From DASUMF01 sp040510575 (GTDB lineage Bacteria > Actinomycetota > Acidimicrobiia > IMCC26256 > DASPTH01), in NCBI GenBank assembly GCA_040510575.1, contig JBEVIU010000028.1:1-12681 (forward strand): 12,681 nucleotides of DNA, read 5' to 3'. Numbering within the stretch: position 1 is the stretch's first letter; every line of letters starts with the position of its first letter. Below, piece after piece: positions 1 through 8,833 of the stretch. The notes below the pieces were generated by a model. It did not search any database. It was not told where the DNA came from and was given only the letters and a program-made list of their open reading frames with translations. The position numbers and the translations under genes are program-made.

Positions 1-1
1 T

Positions 2-472
2 CCCTCGCGGGATGCCGGCGTGTACGACCCCTCGACCAACACGTGGCGACTGATGCCTCGATCGCCTGGGCTCGCGACCTTTCTTCCTGATCCGGTTTGG
101 ACCGGCCGAGAGATGTTCAGCTGGGGCTGGAACAACCAAGTTCCGGACAGCCCGCTCGCCAGTTCGTCATTGACCCTTGACCCGGCAACCGGCGAATGGC
201 ACACGGCAGCGGCAACGCCGATCGAATTCGTCGATCGCAGCCTCAAGATTTCTCCGCAGATCGAGTGGACCGGTGACCGCGTTCTCGCGTGGACTGGCGG
301 TGTCGACGGCACCGGCCTCCTGCTCGCGTACGATCCCTCAACTGATCTGTGGGTGCGCCTCGCACCGGCACCGATCGATGCTTCGTACGCGTCCGTCGTG
401 TGGGCCGGGAACTCGCTGTTCGTGTTTCCCTCAGCGCCTGAGCAGCCCAACCTCGCGTTCGGGCCGCCGTAA
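2..472 (+). CDS. Kelch-type beta-propeller protein, C-terminal fragment
   Basis: The reading frame is open from the left edge, so this is the last 156 residues of a longer protein whose start lies outside the window. Three kelch-like blade motifs can be seen: YDPSTNTWRLM near the fragment start, LDPATGEWHTA near residue 60, and YDPSTDLWVRL near residue 110. Each is followed by a stretch such as VWTGREMFSWGW, EWTGDRVLAWTGG or VWAGNSLFVF, the usual small-residue/aromatic strand between blades. Such repeats fold as beta-propellers in galactose-oxidase/kelch proteins, many of them exported in actinobacteria. No catalytic residues are visible, and neither a signal peptide nor an anchor can be judged without the N-terminus. 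The GTG at position 20 is an internal valine in the blade motif, not a convincing start. The gene converges on the peroxidase gene, with 27 bases between the two stops. The fold is fairly sure; the function is unknown. Confidence 0.75.
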   Translation, partial: PSRDAGVYDPSTNTWRLMPRSPGLATFLPDPVWTGREMFSWGWNNQVPDSPLASSSLTLDPATGEWHTAAATPIEFVDRSLKISPQIEWTGDRVLAWTGGVDGTGLLLAYDPSTDLWVRLAPAPIDASYASVVWAGNSLFVFPSAPEQPNLAFGPP

Positions 473-496
473 CAGCGATCCTGCGTCAGACGCTGT
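472..496. terminator. Possible bidirectional stem-loop between convergent genes
   Basis: An inverted repeat with arms ACAGCG (472-477) and CGCTGT (491-496) and a 13-base loop fills the short gap between the converging kelch and peroxidase genes. It begins on the last base of the kelch stop codon. There is no T-tract and the stem is only 6 bp, so termination is a guess from position. Confidence 0.25.
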
Positions 497-499
497 GGC

Positions 500-988
500 T
501 CAGGCGGGGAGGTTGGCTTCGATCGCCGCGACCAGCGCCTCGTCGTCGGGCGCCACCTGGGGGCGGAAGCGACCCACGACCTCGCCCTCGGGCGACACGA
601 GGAACTTCTCGAAGTTCCACTTCACGTCGCCCGCCTCGCCGTCGACGTCGGCCGTGCCGGTGAGGATCTCGTACACCGGGTGGCGCTGCGCGCCGTTCAC
701 ATCGATCTTCTCGAAGAGCGTGAAGTTGACGTTGTAGTTCGTGTCGCAGAACTCACGGATCTCCTCCGCGGTGCCCGGCTCCTGACCCATGAACTGGTTG
801 CACGGGAATCCGAGCACCTCGAAGCCTTGCTCGCCGTACTGGTCCTGCAGCGCCTGAAGGCCCTCGTACTGCGGCGTGAGCCCGCACTTCGAGGCCACGT
901 TCACCACGAGGAGTGCCTTGCCCTTGAACTCGGACAGGTCGGCTTCTTCGCCGTCGAGTGTGTTGATCTTCTCGTCGTACAGCGCCAT
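500..988 (-). CDS. Glutathione peroxidase family thiol peroxidase
   Basis: A 162-residue protein of normal length for the family, which reduces hydrogen peroxide and organic hydroperoxides. The catalytic tetrad is present: peroxidatic Cys35 in VNVASKCGLTPQY, Gln69 in FMGQEP, and Trp124-Asn125 in WNFEKFLV. FPCNQF is the second family signature. Cys81 in REFCDTNYNVNF sits where the resolving cysteine of thioredoxin-dependent members (E. coli BtuE, plant-type GPx) is found. It is therefore probably a two-cysteine, thioredoxin-fed, non-selenium enzyme in spite of the family name. No signal peptide is visible, so it is cytosolic. The ATG is preceded by AGGAG at 1000-1004, 11 bases upstream, with GAAGAG closer in. 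It lies 40 bases downstream of fumC on the same strand and is probably the last gene of the SDR-fumC operon. The family assignment is secure; the electron donor is inferred. Confidence 0.93.
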   Translation of the reverse strand: MALYDEKINTLDGEEADLSEFKGKALLVVNVASKCGLTPQYEGLQALQDQYGEQGFEVLGFPCNQFMGQEPGTAEEIREFCDTNYNVNFTLFEKIDVNGAQRHPVYEILTGTADVDGEAGDVKWNFEKFLVSPEGEVVGRFRPQVAPDDEALVAAIEANLPA

Positions 989-1028
989 GGGTAGCTCTTC
1001 TCCTGGTCCTTCGCGATGTGTCGGGAGA

Positions 1029-2441
<1,413 letters not shown>

Positions 2442-2465
2442 GATCCGAACGTACCTCCGGCCGGC

Positions 2466-3287
2466 TCAGCTTCGTGAACTGCGGACCCCACGCACCGTGC
2501 GATCCATCGTCCAACGCACGTACGGCCCGAGGATCCCGGCGGCCCTGGCCAGCGCCGCCGTCTGCACGTCTGCGGTGATCACGAGCCGGTTCCGCTCGAT
2601 CCCGCGCACGATCGCACCGGCCACCACGTCCGCGTCGCGCGGCTTGATCGCGGCCGAGATGCGCACCGTCTCCTCCGGCTTCGTCTCGTTCTCGCGCGCG
2701 AGGCCGGGGGTGTCGGTGTCGGGCGGGTAGGCGCACGCCACCGTGATCCCGTGGGGTGCGAGCTCCGGTCGCAACGTCTCGGTCAGGCCGCGCACCGCGT
2801 ACTTGGCCGGCGCGTAGGCGGTGTACCCGAACACGCCGATGAGCGCAGCAGTCGATGCGACGGTCACGAGATGGCCGCGGCGACGCTCGATCATCGACGG
2901 CACGACGGCGCGCAGCACGTTGAGCGTGCCGAAGTAGTCGACGTCCATCTGCGCCCGGAACACGTCGTCGTCGAGCTGCTCGAAGTAGCCGGGGTGCGCA
3001 CCACCCGCGGCGGTGATCACGATGTCGACCGGGCCGCGCTCCCCCACTGCAGTGGCGATGGCGGCGTCGACGGCAGCGCGGTCCGCCACGTCGGCCGCGA
3101 CCGCGCCGACGGTGACCTGACGGTCGGCCGCCGCGCGGATCTCGATCAGCGCCGCCTCGAGTCGGGTCAGGTCGCGGGCGAGCACGGTGACCGCTGCGCC
3201 CCGCACGGTCAAGAGCTTGGCGGCGGCGAGCCCGATCCCGCTCGATCCTCCCGTGACGAACGCGTGCGCACCGGCAATCCTGGTCAT
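2466..3287 (-). CDS. Short-chain dehydrogenase similar to 3-ketodihydrosphingosine reductase
   Basis: A 273-residue classical SDR, an NAD(P)H-dependent oxidoreductase. The Rossmann glycine motif TGGSSGIG is at 12-19, with Arg38 in VLARD suggesting NADPH preference. TAAGG (92-96) replaces the usual NNAG. The catalytic residues are Ser145, Tyr158 and Lys162 (YAPAK). After the active site, the run from AYPPDTDTPGL (186-196) through ENETKPEET (199-207) is the hallmark of eukaryotic KDSR/TSC10, which reduces 3-ketodihydrosphingosine. GVFGYTAYAPAKYAVRGLTE also resembles KDSR. Unlike the eukaryotic enzyme there is no obvious C-terminal membrane anchor. The substrate is probably a long-chain 3-keto compound, but no sphingolipid gene (such as serine palmitoyltransferase) is in view. 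The ATG at 3287 is used because an AGGA lies 7 bases upstream, inside the 17-bp tandem repeat. It is first of a likely SDR-fumC-peroxidase operon and divergent from the CocE gene. Confidence 0.85.
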   Translation of the reverse strand: MTRIAGAHAFVTGGSSGIGLAAAKLLTVRGAAVTVLARDLTRLEAALIEIRAAADRQVTVGAVAADVADRAAVDAAIATAVGERGPVDIVITAAGGAHPGYFEQLDDDVFRAQMDVDYFGTLNVLRAVVPSMIERRRGHLVTVASTAALIGVFGYTAYAPAKYAVRGLTETLRPELAPHGITVACAYPPDTDTPGLARENETKPEETVRISAAIKPRDADVVAGAIVRGIERNRLVITADVQTAALARAAGILGPYVRWTMDRTVRGVRSSRS

Positions 3288-3304
3288 CGGGCGATCCTGG
3301 TCAT
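3284..3304 (-). other. Upstream mini-ORF 2 (MTRIAR)
   Basis: Minus-strand ATG, five codons and TGA, encoding MTRIAR. The stop overlaps the ATG of the dehydrogenase gene as ATGA, and the peptide is nearly the same as the dehydrogenase N-terminus (MTRIAG). The AGGA inside it lies 7 bases before the dehydrogenase start, so it carries that gene's ribosome binding site. Coupled translation is an inference. Confidence 0.35.
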
Positions 3305-3321
3305 CGGGCGATCTCGGTCAT
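3301..3321 (-). other. Upstream mini-ORF 1 (MTEIAR)
   Basis: Minus-strand ATG, five further codons, then TGA, encoding MTEIAR. Its TGA overlaps the ATG of the next mini-ORF as ATGA. No good Shine-Dalgarno sequence precedes it. If translated, termination could hand ribosomes to the next start. It is seen in sequence only; translation is unproven. Confidence 0.35.
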
Positions 3322-3350
3322 GGCGGGATGCTGCCACGAACGCGACCGCT

Positions 3351-3369
3351 CCGGGGACCTCCACCCCGG
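3351..3369. promoter_or_regulatory. Inverted repeat upstream of CocE start
   Basis: Arms CCGGGG (3351-3356) and CCCCGG (3364-3369) with a 7-base spacer lie 14 bases before the GTG of the CocE gene, inside the 96-base divergent region. It could be an operator or a 5' UTR hairpin covering the ribosome binding region. No clear -35/-10 boxes or strong Shine-Dalgarno sequence were seen here. GC-rich inverted repeats of this size can occur by chance. Confidence 0.25.
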
Positions 3370-3383
3370 GTACCGTCGACCCG

Positions 3384-5639
3384 GTGATCCGGCGACTCAT
3401 CGTGGTGCTCGCGCTGTGCCTCGGCACCACGCTGGCCGCGACCACCCCAGGAGTCGCCGCCGCGCCCACGCAGAGCGGTGGCATCGACATCGGTGACGGC
3501 GAGACGGCGACCACGACCACCAGCCCGACGGGCACCACGCCGTCGGGGTCCGAGTCCCTCACCGTGCAGGGTGGCGTCGAGCAGGTCGCGGTCACCGGCG
3601 TGGAGCCGGAGGCACGCGTGCGCCTGCTCGATGCCTCGGGCACTCGCGTCGGCGCCGGGCGCGCCGATGCCGCGGGCGCGTTCCTGTTCCGTACGGTCCC
3701 GCCGGGCGACGGCTATGTGGTCACCGTCGCGGGCGAAACGTCGAGCCCGGTGCGCGTCCGCGCTGTCTCCGACGTCCCACCGCAGTCGCTCTACGACGAT
3801 CAGCGGCTCGCGAACGGCTTCGGCTACGTCCGCACCCGCGACGGCACCCTGCTGTCGGTCAACGTGTCGCTCCCCGGACCGGTCAGCGACGGGCCGTACC
3901 CCACCGTGGTGGAGTACTCGGGCTACGACCCCTCGAACCCGAACGGCCGCCCGCCGGGCGCGGCAATCGCGCAGCTCTTCGGCTTCGCGACGGTCGGCGT
4001 GAACCTTCGTGGAACGGGGTGCAGCGGCGGCGCGTGGGACTACTTCGAGCCGATGCAGTCACTCGACGGCTACGACGTGATCGAAGCGGTGGCCGCGCAG
4101 CCGTGGGTCGCCCACGGCAAGGTGGGCATGGTCGGGATCTCGTACTCCGGCATCACACAGCTGTTCGTCGCCGCGACCCGTCCGCCGCACCTTGCCGCCA
4201 TCACACCCCTCGCGGCGCTCGACGACACCTACGACACGCTCTACCCGGGTGGGATCTTCAACGACGGCTTCGGGCTCTCGTGGGCGACCGATCGCGCGCA
4301 CGACGCTGAGCCTGCGTCGTCGCGGTGGGTGCAGGCGCGGATCGCCGACGGCGACGCGACGTGCGAGGCCAATCAGGCCCTCCGGCTGCAGGCGCCCGAC
4401 GTGCTCGGCAGCATCGAGGCGCAGCAGTACCGCGACCACCCACGAGGCGATGCGCAGGCGCCGGACACGTTCGTCGACCGCATCGACGTGCCCGTCTTCA
4501 TCGCCGGGTCCTGGCAGGACGAAGAGACGGGTGCGCACTTCGCCGAGATGCTCGACGACTTCTCCCCCGACGTGACGGTGAAGGCGACGGTGATGAACGG
4601 CGTGCACACCGACGCGCTCTCGCCCGAGCTGATTCCCTCGTGGCTCGAGTTCCTCGACTTCTTCGTCGCGCGCCGGGTGCCGACGATCACCGCGGCCCAG
4701 CGCGCCGTGGCCACGCAGATCGTCAGCGCCCTCACGGGGGCGCCGTTCACCGTCCCGCCCGACCGGTTCGATCCCACGGGTGACTACGCGCCGCAACTCG
4801 CTGCGTACGAGGCGGAGCCGATGCTGAAGGTGCGCTTCGACGTCGGCGCCGGAGCTGCTGCCGGCGCGCCGAACGCCGCGTTCGCGTCGACGTTCGCCAG
4901 TTGGCCTCCGCCGGCGACGTCACCGACGACGTGGTGGCTCGCACCGGGTGGCGCGCTGGCTGCCGACCGACCGTCGAAGGACGACGACGACTCGTACCAC
5001 GACGACCCGGCCGCGCTCCCGCGCGTCGTCGCAACCGAGCCGTCGGAGGAGCGGCTCGGTGCACCGACGTTCGATTGGCTCCCGCTGCCCGACGGCGACG
5101 CGCTCGCGTACGACACCGCGCCGCTGACGAAGGACACGGTGATGATCGGCACCGGCAGCGTCGACCTCTGGCTCGGCTCGACGGCACGCGACACCGATCT
5201 CGAGGTGGTGATCAGCGAGGTGCGCCCCGACGGCGACGAGACATACGTGCAGAGCGGATGGCTGCGCGCCAGTCGCCGCGCCCTCGACCGGGCCGACTCC
5301 ACGCCGCTCCTGCCCGAGCCCACCTTCGCCGAGGACGACGTACGTCCGTTGCCGGCGGGGAGGCTCTCCCTCGTCCGCGTCCCGATCTACCCGTTCGGTC
5401 ACGCGTTCCGGACCGGGTCCCGAGTGCGCATCACCGTGCAGCCGCCCGGCGGCAACAAGCCGGCGTGGGCGTTCGAGACGCTGCCGCACGACGATGCGGT
5501 CACGACCCGCGTCGGCATCGGCGGCGCGCAGGCGTCGAAGGTGGTGCTGCCGGTGGTCGACGGCATCGCCGTGCCGACCCCCCTTCCCGCGTGTGGCACC
5601 CTGCGGGGACAACCCTGCCGCCCAGCCGTGGAGCCGTGA
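3384..5639 (+). CDS. Secreted CocE/NonD family hydrolase (peptidase S15-like)
   Basis: A 751-residue protein from a GTG start, chosen because it begins exactly at a signal peptide: positively charged IRR, hydrophobic LIVVLALCLGTTLA, then a likely cleavage after GVAAA. Residues about 60-125 form a small beta-rich domain like carboxypeptidase-regulatory/Ig-like modules. The alpha/beta-hydrolase domain follows: RGTGCSGG is the oxyanion-side family motif, GISYSG carries nucleophile Ser253, Asp379 lies in GSWQDEETG, and His408 in NGVHTD. SYHDDPAALPRV near 540 resembles the YDPADPVP linker of CocE proteins. A C-terminal jelly-roll domain follows (LAYDTAPLTKDTVMIGTGSV through RVRITVQPPGGNKP). Relatives include cocaine esterase, glutaryl-7-ACA acylase and X-Pro dipeptidyl-peptidase, so the bond cleaved (ester, amide or X-Pro peptide) is open. 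No strong Shine-Dalgarno sequence is visible. It is followed after 4 bases by the DUF885 gene. Extending the frame upstream would run through the dehydrogenase gene. Confidence 0.9.
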   Translation: MIRRLIVVLALCLGTTLAATTPGVAAAPTQSGGIDIGDGETATTTTSPTGTTPSGSESLTVQGGVEQVAVTGVEPEARVRLLDASGTRVGAGRADAAGAFLFRTVPPGDGYVVTVAGETSSPVRVRAVSDVPPQSLYDDQRLANGFGYVRTRDGTLLSVNVSLPGPVSDGPYPTVVEYSGYDPSNPNGRPPGAAIAQLFGFATVGVNLRGTGCSGGAWDYFEPMQSLDGYDVIEAVAAQPWVAHGKVGMVGISYSGITQLFVAATRPPHLAAITPLAALDDTYDTLYPGGIFNDGFGLSWATDRAHDAEPASSRWVQARIADGDATCEANQALRLQAPDVLGSIEAQQYRDHPRGDAQAPDTFVDRIDVPVFIAGSWQDEETGAHFAEMLDDFSPDVTVKATVMNGVHTDALSPELIPSWLEFLDFFVARRVPTITAAQRAVATQIVSALTGAPFTVPPDRFDPTGDYAPQLAAYEAEPMLKVRFDVGAGAAAGAPNAAFASTFASWPPPATSPTTWWLAPGGALAADRPSKDDDDSYHDDPAALPRVVATEPSEERLGAPTFDWLPLPDGDALAYDTAPLTKDTVMIGTGSVDLWLGSTARDTDLEVVISEVRPDGDETYVQSGWLRASRRALDRADSTPLLPEPTFAEDDVRPLPAGRLSLVRVPIYPFGHAFRTGSRVRITVQPPGGNKPAWAFETLPHDDAVTTRVGIGGAQASKVVLPVVDGIAVPTPLPACGTLRGQPCRPAVEP

Positions 5640-5643
5640 TCGC

Positions 5644-7374
5644 ATGAGCGATGTCACCGCGACGAACCCGTCCCCAGTCTTCGCGCTCGCCGACGCCTAC
5701 GTCGAGCGCTTCGCCGCCCTCGACCCCGTGTCGGCGACCGGCGAAGGCATCGGCGGCCACGACCACGAGCTCACCGACTACTCACCGTCGGGCAGCGACG
5801 AGCGGGCCGAGCTCGATCGGGCGACCCTTCGGGCCCTGGACGCGGCCGCCATCCAGAACGACGCCGACCGTGTCGCCGCCGAGGTGCTGCGCGAGCGCCT
5901 GGTGCTGTCGCTCGAGGAGCACGACGCCGGTGAGCGCCTGCGCGACCTCCGCGTGCTGGGCAGCCCGGTGCAGTCGGTGCGGATGGTGTTCGACCTCATG
6001 CCCCGAGAGTCGGCGGCCGACTGGCAGTTGATCGCCGAGCGCATGGCGCTCGTCCCCCAGAGCCTGGCGTCGATCGAGGCCGGGTTCACGGAGGGTGTCG
6101 CGCAGGGCATCGTGGCCGCGCGCCGTCAGGCGGTGGCATGCACGCAACAGGCCGACACCTGGGGTGGCGTCGACCGTCGGGCCGGTGGTGGAGACGGCGG
6201 CACCGCCGCGGCCCCTTTCTTCCTCGCGCTCGTCGACGGCTACGACGCGTCGGGCATCGGTGACACGCACCTCGGCACGCGACTGCGCGAGCTCGCAACG
6301 CGCGCCACCGAGGCCTATGCAGCACTCGGCCGCTACCTGGTCGAGGAGTACGCGCCCCACGCGTCGGAGCACGACCCCGTCGGTCGAGAGCGGTACTCGC
6401 TGTACGCGCGCGACTTCAACGGCATCGAGCTCGATCTCGACGAGACCTACGCATGGGGGTGGGAGGAGCTGCACCGCATCGAGCGCGCGATGCAACAGGT
6501 CGCGGAGCGCATCGTGCCCGGAGCAACCGTCGACGAGGTGATCGAGCACCTCGAGCACGATCCGACACGCACCATCGAAGGCGTCGACGCGTTCCGGGAA
6601 TGGAACCAGCAGCTGCTCGACACCACCGTCGCCGAGCTCGACGGCACCCACTTCGACATCGCGGACCGCGTGAAGCGCGTCGAGGCGATGATTGCGCCTC
6701 CTGGAGGCGCGGCGGCGATGTACTACACCGGACCGTCGGAAGACTTCAGCCGTCCCGGTCGCACGTGGTACCCGACGCTCGGCAAGACCAGCTTCCCGCT
6801 GTGGGGCGAGGTGTCGATCTGCTACCACGAGGGAGTGCCGGGCCATCACCTGCAGATCGCGCAGGTGCGTCACCTCGCCGACGTGCTGAGCCGCTACCAA
6901 CGCACGCTCGCGGGCACGTCGGGACACGCCGAGGGCTGGGCGCTGTATGCCGAACGGCTGATGGGCGAGCTCGGGTACCTCGACGATCCCGCCTACGAGC
7001 TCGGCATGCTGCGTGCCCAGGCGATGCGCGCGGTGCGCGTCGTGGTCGACATCGGCATGCACCTCGAGCTCGCGATCCCCGCGCACGAGCCGTACCACTC
7101 AGGGGAGACCTGGACACCCGAGCTCGCGCTGCCGTTCGTGATCGAGCGCAGCAAGTTCCCCGCCGACTTCATGGCCAGCGAGGTCGACCGCTACCTCGGG
7201 CTCCCCGGACAGGCCATCAGCTACAAGGTCGGCGAGCGCGTGTGGCTGCAGGGTCGCGACGACGCACGCGCCCGGGCCGGCGCCGCGTTCGACCTGAAGA
7301 CGTTCCACCGCCGTGCGCTCGACCTCGGGCCGATGGGGCTCGACCAGTTGGCCCGCGAGCTCGCGCGCCTCTGA
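5644..7374 (+). CDS. DUF885 family protein, putative zinc metallopeptidase
   Basis: A 576-residue protein of typical DUF885 length. The defining motif is HEGVPGHHLQ at 395-404, preceded by WGEVSICY and followed by GHAEGWALYAERLMGELG (His428, Glu430). By analogy with gluzincin peptidases, the HE...HH cluster and the downstream glutamate would bind a metal and activate water; this is inferred. The pattern of many charged helices (LREL, EEYAPHA, YAWGWEELHRIE) is usual for the family. No signal peptide is seen, so it is probably cytosolic. The ATG lies 4 bases after the CocE stop, so the two are almost surely co-transcribed and perhaps translationally coupled. A secreted hydrolase followed by an intracellular peptidase would suit stepwise peptide use. 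It converges on gadB with 18 bases between the stops. The family is certain; the activity is only putative. Confidence 0.9.
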   Translation: MSDVTATNPSPVFALADAYVERFAALDPVSATGEGIGGHDHELTDYSPSGSDERAELDRATLRALDAAAIQNDADRVAAEVLRERLVLSLEEHDAGERLRDLRVLGSPVQSVRMVFDLMPRESAADWQLIAERMALVPQSLASIEAGFTEGVAQGIVAARRQAVACTQQADTWGGVDRRAGGGDGGTAAAPFFLALVDGYDASGIGDTHLGTRLRELATRATEAYAALGRYLVEEYAPHASEHDPVGRERYSLYARDFNGIELDLDETYAWGWEELHRIERAMQQVAERIVPGATVDEVIEHLEHDPTRTIEGVDAFREWNQQLLDTTVAELDGTHFDIADRVKRVEAMIAPPGGAAAMYYTGPSEDFSRPGRTWYPTLGKTSFPLWGEVSICYHEGVPGHHLQIAQVRHLADVLSRYQRTLAGTSGHAEGWALYAERLMGELGYLDDPAYELGMLRAQAMRAVRVVVDIGMHLELAIPAHEPYHSGETWTPELALPFVIERSKFPADFMASEVDRYLGLPGQAISYKVGERVWLQGRDDARARAGAAFDLKTFHRRALDLGPMGLDQLARELARL

Positions 7375-7396
7375 GCGCTCGTGTCCCGCGGCTCAG
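7371..7396. terminator. Inverted repeat covering both convergent stop codons
   Basis: Arms CTGAGC (7371-7376) and GCTCAG (7391-7396) with a 14-base loop span the DUF885 stop (TGA) and the gadB stop (TCA on this strand). It is symmetric, so it could act on both transcripts. There is no T-tract and the stem is short, so terminator activity is uncertain. Confidence 0.3.
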
Positions 7397-8787
7397 TGCG
7401 CGAAGCCGCCGCTCTCCCCCGAGCCGGGCAGCGCGACCTCGAGCTGGTCGAGATACGTGACGTGACGCTGGAGATCGGCCACGAGCAGGTCGGCCAGGTC
7501 GCGTGAGAAGCCGTTGCGCACCACGACGCGCAGCGCGGCGAGGTCTTGGCGGTTCTCCGGGAACGTGTAGGCGGGCACCGTCCATCCGCGGTCGCGCAGG
7601 CGTTCCGACACGTCGAACACGGTGTAGTTGCGGTCCTCGGGGTCCTTCAACGCGAACGCGAAGACGGGCAGCTCGCTCCCGTCGGTGATCAACTCGAACG
7701 GGCCCAGCGCGGCGATGGCGTCGGCCGCGTAGCGCGCGACGTCGCGCGACGTCTGTTGCACCCGCCGGTAGCCGTCGAACCCGAGACGCAGGAAGTTGTA
7801 GTACTGCGCGGCGACCTGGTTGCCGGGGCGCGAGAAGTTGAGCGCGAACGTCGGCATGTTGCCGCCGAGGTAGTTCACGTTGAACACGAGGTCGTCGGGC
7901 AGCGCGTCGGGATCGCGCCAGATGATCCAGCCCACGCCCGGGTACACGAGCCCGTACTTGTGGCCCGACGCGTTGATCGACTGCACCCGCGGCAAACGGA
8001 AGTCCCACACCAGTTCGGTGTCGATGAACGGGGCGACGAAGCCGCCCGACGCGCCGTCGACGTGCACCGGCACGTCGAGGTCTTCCTCGGCCTGGAGGCG
8101 GTCGAGCGCCGCGCAGATCTCGGCGATCGGTTCGTACGAACCGTCGAACGTGGAGCCGAGCACCGCGACCACGCCGATGGTGTTCTCGTCGCACGCGGCC
8201 CGCGCCGGCTCGGGCGTGAGGTGGTAGGTGTCACCGTCCATCGGCACCAGGCGCGCCTCGACGTCCCAGTAGCGGCAGAACTTCTCCCAACAGACCTGCA
8301 CGTTCGCGCCCATCACCAGATTGGGGCGATCGGTCGGCTTGCCTGCCGCCTTCTGGCGGTCACGCCAGCGCCACTTCAGCGCCATCCCGGCGAGCATCGC
8401 CGCCTCGCTCGAGCCGGTGGTGGAGGTGCCGGTCGCCTCGTCTTCGTCGGGCGAATTCCACAAGCGGCTCAGCATGTTCACGCACCGCTGCTCGAGCTCG
8501 GCGGTGCGGGGGTACTCGTCCTTGTCGATCATGTTCTTGTCGAACGTGGCGGCCATGAGCGCCTGCGCCTGCGGCTCCATCCACGTGCTCACGAACGTAG
8601 CGAGGTTGAGTCGCGCGTTGCCGTCGAGCATCAGCTCGTCGCGCACGAACTGGTACGCGGTGTCCGGATCCATCTCCAGCTCGGGGAGCGCGTGGCGAGG
8701 CGCTCGCCCCGACTCGCCCGGCCGCGCGTACATGGGGCTCAACAACAGCGGGGTCAGGTCTTCGACCAACTTCTTGTGCAGCGCCAT
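7393..8787 (-). CDS. gadB: Glutamate decarboxylase
   Basis: A 464-residue PLP-dependent group II decarboxylase that converts L-glutamate to GABA and CO2 while consuming a proton, the basis of GAD acid resistance. It aligns almost without gaps to E. coli GadB (466 residues). TGTSTTGSSEAAMLAGMALKWRWR forms the PLP-phosphate/substrate region. Asp244 in HVDGASGGF contacts the PLP ring nitrogen (E. coli Asp243). Lys277 in NASGHKYGLVYPGVGW forms the Schiff base (E. coli Lys276). The chain ends in FAH, with His464 near the place of E. coli His465, which closes the active site at neutral pH. The ATG has GAGGAG at 8792-8797, 4 bases upstream; a longer in-frame form to 8913 would lack support and overlap the SnoaL-like gene. 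No glutamate/GABA antiporter gene is in the window. It lies 46 bases after the SnoaL-like gene and is probably co-transcribed with it. Confidence 0.96.
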   Translation of the reverse strand: MALHKKLVEDLTPLLLSPMYARPGESGRAPRHALPELEMDPDTAYQFVRDELMLDGNARLNLATFVSTWMEPQAQALMAATFDKNMIDKDEYPRTAELEQRCVNMLSRLWNSPDEDEATGTSTTGSSEAAMLAGMALKWRWRDRQKAAGKPTDRPNLVMGANVQVCWEKFCRYWDVEARLVPMDGDTYHLTPEPARAACDENTIGVVAVLGSTFDGSYEPIAEICAALDRLQAEEDLDVPVHVDGASGGFVAPFIDTELVWDFRLPRVQSINASGHKYGLVYPGVGWIIWRDPDALPDDLVFNVNYLGGNMPTFALNFSRPGNQVAAQYYNFLRLGFDGYRRVQQTSRDVARYAADAIAALGPFELITDGSELPVFAFALKDPEDRNYTVFDVSERLRDRGWTVPAYTFPENRQDLAALRVVVRNGFSRDLADLLVADLQRHVTYLDQLEVALPGSGESGGFAH

Positions 8788-8833
8788 GACTCTCCTCGAG
8801 ACGGGTTGAAGGCGGAAGGGAGAAGCGTACGAG

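Larger units (their letters stand above)
3277..3327. repeat. 17-bp tandem repeat over the SDR start codon
   Basis: Three head-to-tail units of 17 bp start at 3277, 3294 and 3311. The first two are identical (atcctggtcatcgggcg) and the third is diverged (atctcggtcatggcggg). Each holds a CAT, i.e. an ATG on the minus strand (3287, 3304, 3321). Since 17 is not a multiple of three, each ATG is in a different frame from the next. The AGGA within a unit lies 7 bases before the next ATG and can serve as its ribosome binding site. It looks like slippage duplication of the original start region. Confidence 0.85.

Noticed and set aside
2751..3383. Long N-terminal extension of the CocE frame
   Set aside because: It would run antisense through the dehydrogenase gene and place the signal peptide in mid-protein. 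The GTG at 3384 sits right at the signal peptide.
5494..5643. N-terminal extension of the DUF885 protein
   Set aside because: It overlaps the CocE C-terminus in another frame and is Arg/Pro-rich. The ATG at 5644, 4 bases after the CocE stop, is the natural start.
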